Counted from the stretch's first letter, positions 8,743 through 18,500 are shown. The stretch is DNA of 64,000 nt from Alloalcanivorax gelatiniphagus (GCF_005938655.1 NZ_VCQT01000022.1:186001-250000); one strand, 5' to 3'. Notes: generated by a model from the sequence alone, not told the origin. A program made the numbers and translations.

Positions 8743-8830
8743 CCGGTACAGTTGCCATCCAAAACGTCGATACAGTTCACGTCGACCCTTAACTGTACCG
8801 ATTCAATTTCGTCTTTTTATATCTGTATCG
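8743..8830. promoter_or_regulatory. operator-like array upstream of the MocR gene
   Basis: Four related half-sites occur between the divergent genes: CGGTACAGTT (about 8744-8753) and CGATACAGTT (8768-8777) in one orientation, then AACTGTACCG (8791-8800) and TCTGTATCG (8822-8830) in the other. MocR regulators typically bind paired repeats of this size. The last two flank an AT-rich segment that could hold the promoter of the rightward unit. Confidence 0.6.
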
Positions 8831-8885
8831 TTCGGCCACGTCCACCTAGGCTGTATCCCTCCACGCTCAGCCAAGAGACAGCACC

Positions 8886-8975
8886 ATGCACATCGCCATC
8901 CTCACCTTCGAGGGCTGCAATGAAATCGATTTCCAGGTCATGACCAGGGCCAGGGAGAAGTGCCATGCCCGTTGA
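8886..8975 (+). pseudogene. truncated GlxA/DJ-1-like gene remnant
   Basis: ATG at 8886 opens MHIAILTFEGCNEIDF, the typical first strand and turn of DJ-1/PfpI (GlxA-like) proteins, which are about 190-230 residues long. After residue 16 the sequence diverges and stops at 8975 (29 residues), overlapping the lysE-type start at 8965. It is best read as the 5' stub of a gene whose body was deleted, placing the exporter under the stub's expression signals. Another possibility is that the stub now works as a leader peptide coupling translation to the exporter. Confidence 0.6.
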
Positions 8976-9615
8976 ACAACTGGTGGCGCTGATCGGCTTC
9001 GTGGCGGTGATGACCGGCACCCCGGGGCCCAACAATCTGATGCTGATGGCCAGCGGCGCCAACGCCGGCTTCCGCCGGTCGTTGCCGCACATCTTCGGTA
9101 TCACCTTTGGCTGCCAGGTGATGCTGCTGGGGGTGGCGCTGGGGCTGGGCCCGTTGCTGAGCCGTTTTCCCCAGGCATTGACCGCGCTGCGGATCGGCGG
9201 CGCGTTGTATCTGCTGTACCTGGCCTGGCGGCTGGTACGCACCCGTCACCTGAGCGAGACGGATCGGGATGCCCGGCCCCTGACCTTTATCCAGGCGGCC
9301 CTGTTTCAGTGGGTGAACCCCAAGGCGTGGATGATGATTCTCACCGGCGTCGCCACCTTCAGCCAGCCGGGCCGCTTCACCGCCAGCGTAGCGCTGATCG
9401 CCGCCGCCTTTCTGGTGGTGGGATTACCGCTGATCAGCAGCTGGAACCTGTTCGGCGCGGCCCTGAAAAGCCGGCTGCACCAGGGGCGCCGGCTGGTGCT
9501 GTTCAACCGCGCCATGGCGTTGCTGCTGGTGGCGTCGCTCTACCCCACCTTCGGCATGGAGCCCGGCCCGGTGGAGGCGGTCTCCGCCAAGGCGCCGTCA
9601 CCGGCGGCCAGCTAA
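8965..9615 (+). CDS. LysE/RhtB-family amino-acid exporter
   Basis: A 216-residue inner-membrane exporter. The N-terminal signature GTPGPNNLMLMASGANAGFRRS (residues about 17-38) and six hydrophobic segments are typical of LysE/RhtB proteins, which expel amino acids or related metabolites. The ribosome site GGGAGAAG precedes the ATG inside the GlxA-like stub. It is divergent from the MocR regulator, a common pairing in which the regulator senses the exported compound or its PLP derivative. It is convergent with the M50 peptidase gene, 10 bases apart. The substrate cannot be read from sequence. Confidence 0.9.
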   Translation: MPVEQLVALIGFVAVMTGTPGPNNLMLMASGANAGFRRSLPHIFGITFGCQVMLLGVALGLGPLLSRFPQALTALRIGGALYLLYLAWRLVRTRHLSETDRDARPLTFIQAALFQWVNPKAWMMILTGVATFSQPGRFTASVALIAAAFLVVGLPLISSWNLFGAALKSRLHQGRRLVLFNRAMALLLVASLYPTFGMEPGPVEAVSAKAPSPAAS

Positions 9616-9625
9616 GGAGACCGGC

Positions 9626-11728
9626 TCAGAAGCCCGCTTCCCGGCGCCACACCGCCACCACATGGCGCCAGATCCGGCCCAGAAAGCTGCGCGCCTCGGT
9701 GTCGATGACCACCGCGCCGCGCCGGGCCGGCATCACCGGCGTCCAGTCGCCGTCCGGTTCCTGTACCCGCAGGCGCACCCGATACAGGCTGCCCTCCGGC
9801 ACCAGGGTACCGTCCCGGCGGGCCTCGGCGCGGATCGGTCCGCCGTTGAGGGTGGCCATCTGCGGCTGGCGCAGGCGTTCCACCGGTTGGCCTTCGATGC
9901 TCTCCACCCAAGCCTTCAGCGGCTTGCCCGCCGGCGCCAGCGGATAGAAGGTGGCTTCGCCGCCTTCCTTCAGGCGCAGCACGTCCGCCTCGCCGATCCA
10001 GGCCACCAGCTCCGGCGGCCGGCGCGGCATGTAGGTCAGCAGCCATTCGCCCTGCCCGACCCAGCCGCCGTTGAGCAGGTCCGGGTTGACGGTTTGCACA
10101 TAGCCGTCCGCCGGCGCCGTCAGTTCTCCCAGCCGCCGTTCGCTTTCCAGCAGCCGCACCCGTTCCCGCTGGGTGGCCAGCTCGGCGCCCACCAGCGGGC
10201 TGTCGAACAGCAGATCCCGGTTCAGCCCGCTGGCGTTCCATTGGTCGGTGAGCTGGGCCAGGCGCGTGCCGGCGGCGCTGAGCCGGTAATCGGTTTCCGG
10301 CACCCGCACCGCCGCCAGCGGCGCGCCGGCATCCCGCCATTGGCCGTTGCCGACGGCCAGTTCCAGCCGCCCGCCCAGGGGCGCTTCCACCCGTTGGGTG
10401 GGCTGCTGCAGGAAAGCGGGCAAATGCAGTTGCGAATGCCAGGGCCAGACCAGTAGCAACAGCGCCACGGTGAGCACCGCCAGGGTGCGTGCCAGGGCGC
10501 GGTTCCAGCGCGGCCGGCGGCCGCCGGTGAACCAGCGGCGGACTTCGTTGTAGACGGGACGCACGATGAAATATCCGATTTCCACGGCAAACAGGATGAT
10601 GCCGATCAGTTTGATGAAGAAGTGGTACACCACCAGGGCGATGCCCAGAAACAGAAAGAAGCGGTACACCCAGACGATAAAGGCGAACAGGATCATGCGT
10701 CGCTGGGGCGGTTCCGGCGGCGGCTCGCCGAAGGCGAACAGCAGCTCGCGCAGCTTCCAGCGCGCCAAAGCCTGGGAGCGCGGCTCCAGATTGGGGCGGC
10801 GCCACAGATCCGACAGCAGGTAGTAGCCGTCGAAACGCATCAGCGGGTTGCAGTTGATCACCACCGACATTACCCAGGTGGTGGTGGCCAGCCAGAAACA
10901 CACCAGCCGGGGGGCGCCGTCCGGCAGGATGTGCCAGGCCAGCAGCGCCACCACCGCGATGCCGATCTCCACCGCCATGCCGGCCAGGTCGATCTGCACC
11001 CGGTCCCGGGCGCGGGTCAGCCGCCAGGCGTCGCTGGTGTCGGTGTAGAGCACCGGCCAGCCGACGATAAAGGCCACCCCGATGGTCGGCACCCGGGCCC
11101 CTTTCGCCTTGCAGGTAAAGGCATGGCCAAGCTCGTGCAGGGCCTTTACCAGCACCAGGGCGATGCCCAGGGTGAGCCAGCCGCCGATGGCCTTGAGTGC
11201 GGTGAACTGGGCCCAGAAATTGTCCCATTGGCGCAGGGTCAGCCAGGCGCCCAGCATCAGCAACACCGCCAGGGCCACCCGGGTGCGCCGGTGCCCCAGC
11301 CAGGCCACCTTGCCCAGGTGCCGGCCCAGCCAGCGGTCCGGGTTGGCCAGCGGCACGCGGATAAACAGGTAGTGCTTGAGCAGCCACATGAAGCCCTTGG
11401 GCTTGGCCTGGCGCAGCCGCTGGAAGCGCCGTTGCTGCTCCATATCGGCCACCACCAGATGATGGCCACGCAGAAACTCCGCCAGAGTCATCAGCTGTTC
11501 GCCGCTGACCGGCCGCCCCAGGGTCCGTTGCGCCCGCGCCGCCGCCGGTTCGGCGGCGCCGCCGTCGATAAAGGGCAGCAGCTGCACGGTCTGCTCCCCA
11601 AGCCGGAAGAACCGCTGCGCCACAGGATCGTGGAGCAGCCAGCGGCGGCGCCCGTCCACGTCGCGCTCCACCGGGTGCAGCTTCAGGTCCTGGCGCAGAT
11701 GCGGCAGGTCCGGGGTCGCCGTGTTCAC
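9626..11728 (-). CDS. M50 (site-2-protease-type) zinc metalloprotease fused to a HlyD-like domain
   Basis: A 700-residue polytopic protein. Residues 1-100 are soluble. Several membrane helices follow, containing the zinc motif H198-E-L-G-H202 (KALHELGHAF) and the second M50 motif N294-P-L-M-R-F-D300-G, so the active site looks intact. After the last helix near 450, a periplasmic HlyD/biotinyl-lipoyl-like part runs to the C-terminus (RVEAPLGGRLELAVGNGQW; LTAPADGYVQTVNPDLLNGG). I choose the GTG at 11728 because it overlaps the upstream stop (GTGA); the longer frame to 11824 would run inside that gene. It is the last gene of the five-gene LEPR-x-LL locus. YydH-like peptide-processing proteins share this architecture. 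Inference: it clips or extracts the giant protein in the membrane and links it to the TolC conduit. Confidence 0.85.
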   Translation of the reverse strand: MNTATPDLPHLRQDLKLHPVERDVDGRRRWLLHDPVAQRFFRLGEQTVQLLPFIDGGAAEPAAARAQRTLGRPVSGEQLMTLAEFLRGHHLVVADMEQQRRFQRLRQAKPKGFMWLLKHYLFIRVPLANPDRWLGRHLGKVAWLGHRRTRVALAVLLMLGAWLTLRQWDNFWAQFTALKAIGGWLTLGIALVLVKALHELGHAFTCKAKGARVPTIGVAFIVGWPVLYTDTSDAWRLTRARDRVQIDLAGMAVEIGIAVVALLAWHILPDGAPRLVCFWLATTTWVMSVVINCNPLMRFDGYYLLSDLWRRPNLEPRSQALARWKLRELLFAFGEPPPEPPQRRMILFAFIVWVYRFFLFLGIALVVYHFFIKLIGIILFAVEIGYFIVRPVYNEVRRWFTGGRRPRWNRALARTLAVLTVALLLLVWPWHSQLHLPAFLQQPTQRVEAPLGGRLELAVGNGQWRDAGAPLAAVRVPETDYRLSAAGTRLAQLTDQWNASGLNRDLLFDSPLVGAELATQRERVRLLESERRLGELTAPADGYVQTVNPDLLNGGWVGQGEWLLTYMPRRPPELVAWIGEADVLRLKEGGEATFYPLAPAGKPLKAWVESIEGQPVERLRQPQMATLNGGPIRAEARRDGTLVPEGSLYRVRLRVQEPDGDWTPVMPARRGAVVIDTEARSFLGRIWRHVVAVWRREAGF

Positions 11729-13071
11729 CAGCCCAGCCAGCTCCGCACCGTGGCCCAGGGCCGGCGCAGCAGGTAATAAGCCAGCGTCACCTGCTCCCCT
11801 TCCACCCGGGCGGTGCCACGCCAACCCACCCGAGGCAGGGCTTCACCCTCCGCCAGACGCGCGTGGGCGCGGTAGGCGAGCACCCCGTTGGGGGCCTGCT
11901 CGGCGCGGTAGTTCACCTGGGTCAGGGTGGCGTGGCGCACGGCGGCCGGGTCCACGTTCAGGAACAGGCTGACCTCGGCGCCGTCGGCCAGCGGGATCAC
12001 GTCCGCCGCCGGCAGCCACAGTTCCACCTCGGAGCCGTGGGTGTCGGCCACTTCCATCAGTTTTTCGCCAAGCTGCACCGGCCGCCCGGCCCAGTCGTCC
12101 GGGTTCTGCACCAGCGCCACGCCGGCGCGGGGGGCGGTGACCCGCACCCGCTCCAGTTCGCCACTGTAGAAGGCCACGTCCTCCGCCGCCTGGTCCACCT
12201 GGGCGCTCAGCACCGGCAGTTCAGCGCTGGCCTTGGGGTCGGAGAAAGCGCTTTGCCGGGCCCGCTGATAGCGGGCCCGGGCCACCGCCAGGGCCTGTTC
12301 GGCGGCGGCCAGCCGACCGCGAATGCGGGCGTCGTCCATCTCCACCAGCAACTGGCCCTGCTCCACCGATTGGTTGGCGGACACCGCCAGTCGCGCCACC
12401 ACCCCTTCGATGGGCGCGCGCACGATGCTGCTGGCTTCCGGCACGATCTCCGCGTTGCCGAGCATCGACAGCGGCACCGGAATAATCGACACCAGCGCCA
12501 GGGTCACCAGCACCGCCGCGGCCACCGCCAGCTTCCGTTTGGAGGTCAGCGGCGGGCGCCGGGAGAGCCGCGCCAGCACCGGTTCGGCGGTGGCCAGCCA
12601 GTGGCCCAGCAGGCGCCCTTCCGCCTCGCTCCAGGCCCGCTCACGGAGCAGCAGCAACCCGCCCCGGGCGCGGCCGCCGGCGTTGATCGGCACCCACAGG
12701 CCCCGTGCCGGCCAGTACTCGTTCCACTGCTCGGCCAGCTCCGGCGAGCGTTCCGCCAGTGCCGCCTTGTCCACCTCCCGGGCCGGGCCGGCGTCGCCGT
12801 CCTGGTCCCATTGGAAGGCCCGCGCCACCCGGCGCACCCATTGCAGATAGGGGCTCTGGGCGTCCACCTCGGCGGCGCCGGAATGGGCCCGCAGGGTGCC
12901 GTGGCGGAACAGGATCAGTTGCCGGGCGGGAAACGGGTAGGCGGAATCATTGACCAGCACGTACTCCGCCTGGGCCAGATCCTCGGCGTCCAGCAGCCGC
13001 TGCTGCAGGGCGATGAGGCTGGCCAGGCGGTCGGTGGAAACACCGGCACCGGGTATCACCCGTTGATTCAT
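11725..13071 (-). CDS. HlyD-family adaptor with N-terminal GAF-like domain
   Basis: A 448-residue membrane-fusion protein. Residues 1-165 look like a GAF-type cytoplasmic sensor (LILFRHGTLRAHSG; GLWVPINAGGRARGGLLLL). One membrane helix lies at about 181-200, followed by a periplasmic lipoyl/hairpin/beta-barrel set (IVRAPIEGVVARLAVSANQS; coiled-coil 255-320; VTAPRAGVAL; the C-terminal segment). It would bridge an inner-membrane component to TolC. The start overlaps the previous stop (ATGA) and its own stop overlaps the M50 start (GTGA), so translation is coupled. The cytoplasmic GAF-like part is unusual for HlyD proteins and might sense a ligand or dock a partner. Confidence 0.85.
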   Translation of the reverse strand: MNQRVIPGAGVSTDRLASLIALQQRLLDAEDLAQAEYVLVNDSAYPFPARQLILFRHGTLRAHSGAAEVDAQSPYLQWVRRVARAFQWDQDGDAGPAREVDKAALAERSPELAEQWNEYWPARGLWVPINAGGRARGGLLLLRERAWSEAEGRLLGHWLATAEPVLARLSRRPPLTSKRKLAVAAAVLVTLALVSIIPVPLSMLGNAEIVPEASSIVRAPIEGVVARLAVSANQSVEQGQLLVEMDDARIRGRLAAAEQALAVARARYQRARQSAFSDPKASAELPVLSAQVDQAAEDVAFYSGELERVRVTAPRAGVALVQNPDDWAGRPVQLGEKLMEVADTHGSEVELWLPAADVIPLADGAEVSLFLNVDPAAVRHATLTQVNYRAEQAPNGVLAYRAHARLAEGEALPRVGWRGTARVEGEQVTLAYYLLRRPWATVRSWLGW

Positions 13072-13829
13072 GAATCCGCCCCGGCGCTAGCCGGGAAGCG
13101 CACCGCGCCGCTCATGCCCGGCCGCACGCCCACCGCCTCGCCGGTGGGCGTGGCGATCAAGCGCACCGTCTGGCTGACCGGGTCGATGCGGTCGACAATG
13201 CGCGCCACCTTGGCGGCCACGGTCTGGCCGGTGGCGTCGGCCACGAAGGTCAGCGCCGAGCCTTCCTTCACACGGGTCAGCCAGGCGGCCGGCACCACCA
13301 CCTCGATCTCGAAGCGCACCACGCTGCTCAGTTCCAGCATCGGCTCACCGGCGGACACCCATTGGTAGGGGTTCACGTTGCGGCCAACCACTTCACCGTC
13401 GAACGGCGCGTCCACCACGCAGTCGCCCAGCCGCACCTCGGCCACTTTCAGTTCGGCGGCGGCGCGCTCCACTTCCGCGCCGGACAGCTCCACTTCCAGG
13501 GCACTGATGTTCTGGTAGGCCTGCAGGTCCTTATTGACCTTGTGCTGGGCGCGGGCGGCGGACAGCCGGGCCCGGGCCACGTCCCGTTCCGCCTGGGGCG
13601 AGCGGCAGTCGAAGCGCACCAGGGCATTGCCCTTGGCCACCCGCTCGCCGAGGCGCGCCTTCACTTCCAGAATGCGGCCCTGGCGTGGCGCCGCCAGCAC
13701 GGTGTGCTCCACCGCGCTGATCTGGCCACGAATATCGCCGTCGCCACTGACCGTCTGAGCGCGGACCGCCGCCGGGGCGGCGACCATCAGCACCGCCGTG
13801 AATAATCCAATCAACCACCCTGCTCTCAT
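13068..13829 (-). CDS. periplasmic adaptor (RND/HlyD type)
   Basis: A 253-residue secreted adaptor with a Sec signal peptide (MRAGWLIGLFTAVLMVAAPA, cleavage near residue 25), a lipoyl half-motif (VLAAPRQGRILEVKARLGER), a short coiled hairpin (about 80-125), the second lipoyl half (VVDAPFDGEVVGRNVNPYQW) and a beta-barrel. It is shorter than AcrA-type adaptors, lacking much of the membrane-proximal domain. ATGA overlaps couple it to the TolC gene upstream and the GAF-HlyD gene downstream. Two different adaptors in one operon suggest a layered periplasmic assembly. Confidence 0.87.
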   Translation of the reverse strand: MRAGWLIGLFTAVLMVAAPAAVRAQTVSGDGDIRGQISAVEHTVLAAPRQGRILEVKARLGERVAKGNALVRFDCRSPQAERDVARARLSAARAQHKVNKDLQAYQNISALEVELSGAEVERAAAELKVAEVRLGDCVVDAPFDGEVVGRNVNPYQWVSAGEPMLELSSVVRFEIEVVVPAAWLTRVKEGSALTFVADATGQTVAAKVARIVDRIDPVSQTVRLIATPTGEAVGVRPGMSGAVRFPASAGADS

Positions 13830-15460
13830 TGCGCGGCGGCTTCCCGGTCATCGGCGCTGGCCAGCGGCTGGTTGCTGCCGGCCACGTTCTCGGTGAACCA
13901 GGGCGAGCCGGCTTCGATCGGCAGCGGGCCCCGGGTCCACTCGGCGAACGCCGCGTTGATGCGGTTGGACAGCGCCTGCACGTCGTAGCTCTGATAGTTC
14001 TCCGGCACCGGGTTGAAGCCCAGGCTGAACAGGAAGCCACCGTAGGCGTCCTGGGCTTTCACGTAATCCAGGGAGTTGGTCAGCACCGAGTTGAGCGCGC
14101 GGGCCTCGTTCATCAGCGTCTGGGTGCCGGACATGGCGTTGCTGGAACGGGCCTGGCCGCTGTAGTCGGCGATCTGCTCGTCGATGGTCAGGAACTCATT
14201 GGACAGGGTCAGATCGTTGAGCGCGTTGCGGTACTGCTGCCAGCCCAGGTTGACCCGTGCCACGGTGGCCATGTTGGCGGCCAGACGGCGGGCCTCCACC
14301 AGGTTGCCACGGGCCTCGTTCTGGGCGCGGATGTCGCCCAGGGCGAACAGGCGCAGCAGGTTCCAGCTCACCCGCACACCGGCTTCCGCCCAGGTGTCGT
14401 TGTACAGATAGCTGTTGGAGTCGTAGTGGCCGCCGTAGGAGAACTCCAGGCCCGGCAGCAGACGCAGCAGGCTTTTACGCGCTTCGCGCTGGGCGATGCG
14501 GGCATTGTAGATCTGGCCGGTATAGTCGCTGCTGTGCGCCAGCGCCACCTGCTCCAGGGTGTCCAGGTCCTCCACCGGCAGTTCCGGCAGCTCCGGCAGA
14601 TTGTCCACATCCGCCAGTTCGATATGCACCCCCGGCGGCTGGTTGATCAGTGCCGCCAGTTCGATCTGGGCGGCGTCCACGGTGCGGCGGAAACTGCGCA
14701 GGCTGCGCATCACCGCCAGCAGCTGGCGTTTTTCCTGCAGCACGTCCATGGGCGCGCGCAGGCGACGCTGCTGGATTTCGTTCATGCGCTTCAGCTCGGC
14801 GCCGGTTTCGTCCAGCAGCCCGTCGATGCGTTCCAGCAGGTGCTGGGTGACAGCGGCACGCCAGTAGGCGGTGCGGGTTTCCTGCAGCAGCTTGGCCATC
14901 ACATTGCGGCGGGCGTCGGCGGCGATCAGGTAGCGGTCCGCTTCCTGTTTCGCCTTCAGGTAACTGACGCCGAAGTCGAGCACGTTCCAGGACAGTTCCA
15001 GGTCGGCGTAGTGACGATCGTCGTCCACCGAGGTGGACGGTTCCAGGCTCTGGGTGCCGGTAAGCACGGATTCACTGCTGGAGGCGTTCACGTTGCTGCG
15101 GCTGTTGTAGCCGGCACGGGCCGCCAGTACCGGCAGCATGTCCATCTTGGCCAGCTCGAAGCCGCGCTCGGAGAGCGCTTCTTCCATCAGTTTGACCCGG
15201 TTGTCCAGGTTGTACTTGAGCGCTCTCGCCAGCGCCTGGTCGAGGGTCAGCGGGCCGCTGATCGGGTCCGCCATGGCGTCCATCATCGCCTGATCCTGCT
15301 CGATGGCTTCGTGGATCTGGTCACGATCCAGCGGCTGCGGGTTCACCGCGCAGCCGCTGGCCACCAGACCGGCGGCCAGGGCCACCGCCATCGCCAGCCC
15401 GGACACCGCCCGGCGCGGTGCTTGCTTGGAAGAAATAGTTATTGTGTTGAAAACCTGCAT
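13826..15460 (-). CDS. TolC-family outer-membrane lipoprotein channel
   Basis: A 544-residue outer-membrane efflux protein. A lipobox (LVASGCAVN, Cys37) indicates lipid anchoring as in OprM/NodT-type channels. Two OEP repeats of long coiled-coil helices follow (about 75-270 and 300-490), with the typical openings LTLDQALARALKYNLDNRV and VALAHSSDYTGQIYNARIAQ. It would form the exit duct of this locus. It starts 56 bases after the giant-protein stop, past a GC hairpin that may reduce read-through, and its stop overlaps the next start. Confidence 0.9.
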   Translation of the reverse strand: MQVFNTITISSKQAPRRAVSGLAMAVALAAGLVASGCAVNPQPLDRDQIHEAIEQDQAMMDAMADPISGPLTLDQALARALKYNLDNRVKLMEEALSERGFELAKMDMLPVLAARAGYNSRSNVNASSSESVLTGTQSLEPSTSVDDDRHYADLELSWNVLDFGVSYLKAKQEADRYLIAADARRNVMAKLLQETRTAYWRAAVTQHLLERIDGLLDETGAELKRMNEIQQRRLRAPMDVLQEKRQLLAVMRSLRSFRRTVDAAQIELAALINQPPGVHIELADVDNLPELPELPVEDLDTLEQVALAHSSDYTGQIYNARIAQREARKSLLRLLPGLEFSYGGHYDSNSYLYNDTWAEAGVRVSWNLLRLFALGDIRAQNEARGNLVEARRLAANMATVARVNLGWQQYRNALNDLTLSNEFLTIDEQIADYSGQARSSNAMSGTQTLMNEARALNSVLTNSLDYVKAQDAYGGFLFSLGFNPVPENYQSYDVQALSNRINAAFAEWTRGPLPIEAGSPWFTENVAGSNQPLASADDREAAAQ

Positions 15461-15488
15461 TGCCTGACCTCTGAATAAAATGGCGTCT

Positions 15489-15508
15489 GGCGGCCCGGAC
15501 GGGCCGCC
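15489..15508 (-). terminator. hairpin between the giant gene and the tolC-type gene (attenuator?)
   Basis: GGCGGCCC (15489-15496) and GGGCCGCC (15501-15508) form a perfect 8-bp stem with a GGAC loop. On the minus strand a TTTTATT run follows about 9 bases later. The distance makes it an imperfect terminator, consistent with partial read-through into the export genes. Confidence 0.55.
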
Positions 15509-15516
15509 ACCGGTTC

Positions 15517-18500
15517 CTAGAGCGCTTCCTCGGGATGCGCCAGCAGTGTCATCAAATCCTCCATCACCCGGGCCTGGTCGCCGGCGAAGCCGGAGTGACC
15601 GGCCACCGCCAGGGACTCCGCCAGGGACGGGGCGCCTTTCTCCGGCATCGGCCGGCCCGGCTCGCCCAGGGCCGAGGTGCGGCCGTCGGCGGGCGCCTCC
15701 GTCGGCGTCGCCTGCCCGTTATCCGGTACCGGGTGATCGTTCTGCTGCACCGATTGGTCGTTCCGCGGCAGCAGGTGGATCACGAAGGTATCGCTCGCTT
15801 CGTTGCCGGCCAGGTCGTGGCCGACCACCTTCACATCCACCCGCTCCACGCCCAGGGCCAGGGCCTGCGGGCGCTCCACCCGGAAGGTCCTGGAGTCCGT
15901 ATCGAAGGTGATGTAGGCCGGCAACGGGCTGCCGTCGGCCTGGGTCGCCTCCACGCTGATCGGCTGATCCGAATCGCTGTGGAAAGTGTTGGCGGGCAGC
16001 GCGAACAGGTAGATGTCCTCGTTGGCCACCACGTCGCGCAGGGCGATACGCAGCTCGATGGGCTGGATTTCCGGCAGCTCGAAGTAGGCGTCGTAGTCAC
16101 CGGCGAAGCGCAGCGGGTCATCGCCGCCTCCGGAGAACGGACCGCCGTCGCCATCAATGTCCTCGGTGCCACGGTCCGGCACGATCGGCGGCTGCGGATC
16201 GGTGGGCGTGGGCGTCGGATCGGTGGGCACGTAGGGGTCGTTGCGGCCATCCACGCGCACCGTCAGGGTGGCGGTGTCGAAGCCGCCCTCGCCGTCGCTG
16301 ACGCGGTACTGGATCGAGGTATCCCGGCTTTCCCGGGCATTAAGACCACGGAAGTCGCCGCGCGGGTCGAAGCGGAAACTGCCGTCCGCCTGCAACTGGA
16401 AGCGACCGCCCTGGTCACCGTTGACCCACTGCCCCACCGCCAGGGTGTCACCGTTGACCGCGTCCACGGTGAGCGGGTCGCCGTCCGGGTCCTGATCGTT
16501 GTCCAACACGTTGCCGCCGGTGCCGGTGAGTTCATCGGCCACCGCGCCATCGTCGCTGGCCACCGGCGCCGGGTTGGCGATGGTCCAGTTGAACTGCATC
16601 TGCACGCTGCCACCGTTGCCGTCGGAGGCGGTCACGGTGACGGTGTAGGTGCCGTCATTGCCGCCCTGGGAGGCGCTGCGCTGCGGGGTCCCGGTAATGA
16701 TGCCGGTGGCCGGGTCGATGCTGAGCCCCGGTGGCAAACCATTGGCGCTGTAGGTGAGGGTGTCGGTGCCGTCCACATCGGTGAAGGCGCCGGACACGTC
16801 CAGCGGGTCCACCGGAACGCTGTCCCGGCCGGCCTGATCAGACGGCGTGTTGCCGGTGACCACGGTGGGCGCGTCGTTGACGCCGGTGACGGTGATTTCC
16901 AGGGTGGCGGTGTCGAAGCCGCCCTCGCCGTCGCTGACCTGATACTCGATGGAGGTGGTGCGGGTCTCGCCCACCGCCAGGTCATCGAAGTCGCCGTTGG
17001 GGTCGAAGCTGTAGCTGCCGTCCTCGTTGATGGTGAACTGGCCGCCCTGGTCGCCATCCACCGCTTCACCCACCTTGGCGCCATCGCCGCCTACCTGGCT
17101 GACCGTCAGATCGTCGCCGTCCGGATCGCTGTCGTTGGTCAGCACGTTACCGGTGGTGGTGGTGTCCTCGTTGGTGGTGCCGGTGTCGTTGACCGCTTCC
17201 GGCGCCGGGTTGCTCACCGTCCAGTCGAAGCTCACGTCCACGGTGCCGCCGTTACCGTCATCGGCGGTAATGGTGACCGTGTAGGTGCCGTCGTTACCGC
17301 CCTGGGAGGCGTCCCGATCAATGGTGCCGCTGATCACCCCGGTGGCCGGATCGATGCTCAGCCCCGGCGGCAGGCCATCGGCGCTGTAGGTGAGCGTGTC
17401 GGTGCCGTCCACATCGGTGAAGGCGCCGGACACATCCAGCGGATCCACGGTGTCGCTGTCGTCGCTGGTCTGTGCCTCGGGCGCGCTGCCGGTGACCCCC
17501 GTGGGCGCGTCGTTGACGCCGGTGACGGTGATTTCCAGGGTGGCGGTGTCGAAGCCACCCTCGCCGTCGCTGACCTGGTACTGGATGGAGGTGGTGCGGG
17601 TCTCGCCCACCGCCAGGTCATCGAAGTCGCCGTTCGGGTCGAAGCTGTAGCTGCCGTCCTCGTTGATGGTGAACTGGCCACCCTGGTCGCCGTCCACCGC
17701 TTCGCCCACCTTGGCGCCATCGCCACCCACCTGGCTGACCGTCAGATCGTCGCCGTCCGGATCGCTGTCGTTGGTCAGCACGTTACCGGTGGTGGTGGTG
17801 TCCTCGTTGGTGGTGCCGGTGTCGTTGACCGCTTCCGGCGCCGGGTTGCTCACCGTCCAGTCGAACTGCGCCTGCACGGTGCCGCCATTGCCGTCGGAGG
17901 CGGTGACGGTCACCGTGTAAGTGCCGTCGGTGCCGCCCTGGGAGGCAGCCTTGTCGATGGTGCCGCTGATCACCCCGGTGGTTGCGTCAATGGTCAGCCC
18001 CGCCGGCAGGCCTGTGGCGCTGTAGGTCAGGGTGTCGGAGCCGTCCACATCGGTGAAGGCGCCGGACACGTCCAGCGGGTCCACCGTATCGCTGTCGTCG
18101 TTGCTTTGTGCCTCCGGCACATTGCCGGTGACCACCGTGGGAGCGTCGTTGACGCCGGTGACGGTGATTTTCAGCGTGGCGGTGTCGAAACCGCCTTCGC
18201 CGTCGCTGACCTGATAGTCGATGGAGGTGGTGCGGGTCTCGCCCACCGCCAGGTCATCGAAGTCACCGTCGGGGTCGAAGCTGTAGCTGCCGTCCTGGTT
18301 CAGGGTGAACCGGCCACCGTTGTCACCGTCCACCGCCTGGCCCACCTCCGTGGCCTCACCATTCACTTCGCTGACCGTGAGAGCGTCGCCGTCCGGGTCG
18401 CTGTCGTTGGTTAGCACATTACCGCTGGTGGTGCTGTTCTCGGTGGTGGCGCCGGAGTCATTGACCGCTTTCGGCTCCGGGTTGCTGACGGTCCAGTCGA

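Noticed and set aside
9612-11387. 591-codon frame overlapping the M50 gene
   Set aside because: A Pro/Ala/Gly/Arg-rich shadow of the M50-HlyD coding sequence.
10622-11776. 384-codon plus-strand frame across the M50 gene
   Set aside because: Antisense shadow rich in His/Gln/Gly, typical of complementary high-GC reading frames.
15517-15760. Type I secretion signal or RTX repeats at the giant protein C-terminus
   Set aside because: No GGxGxDxLx nonapeptides and no typical C-terminal signal; the tail is Pro/Glu-rich and ends HPEEAL.
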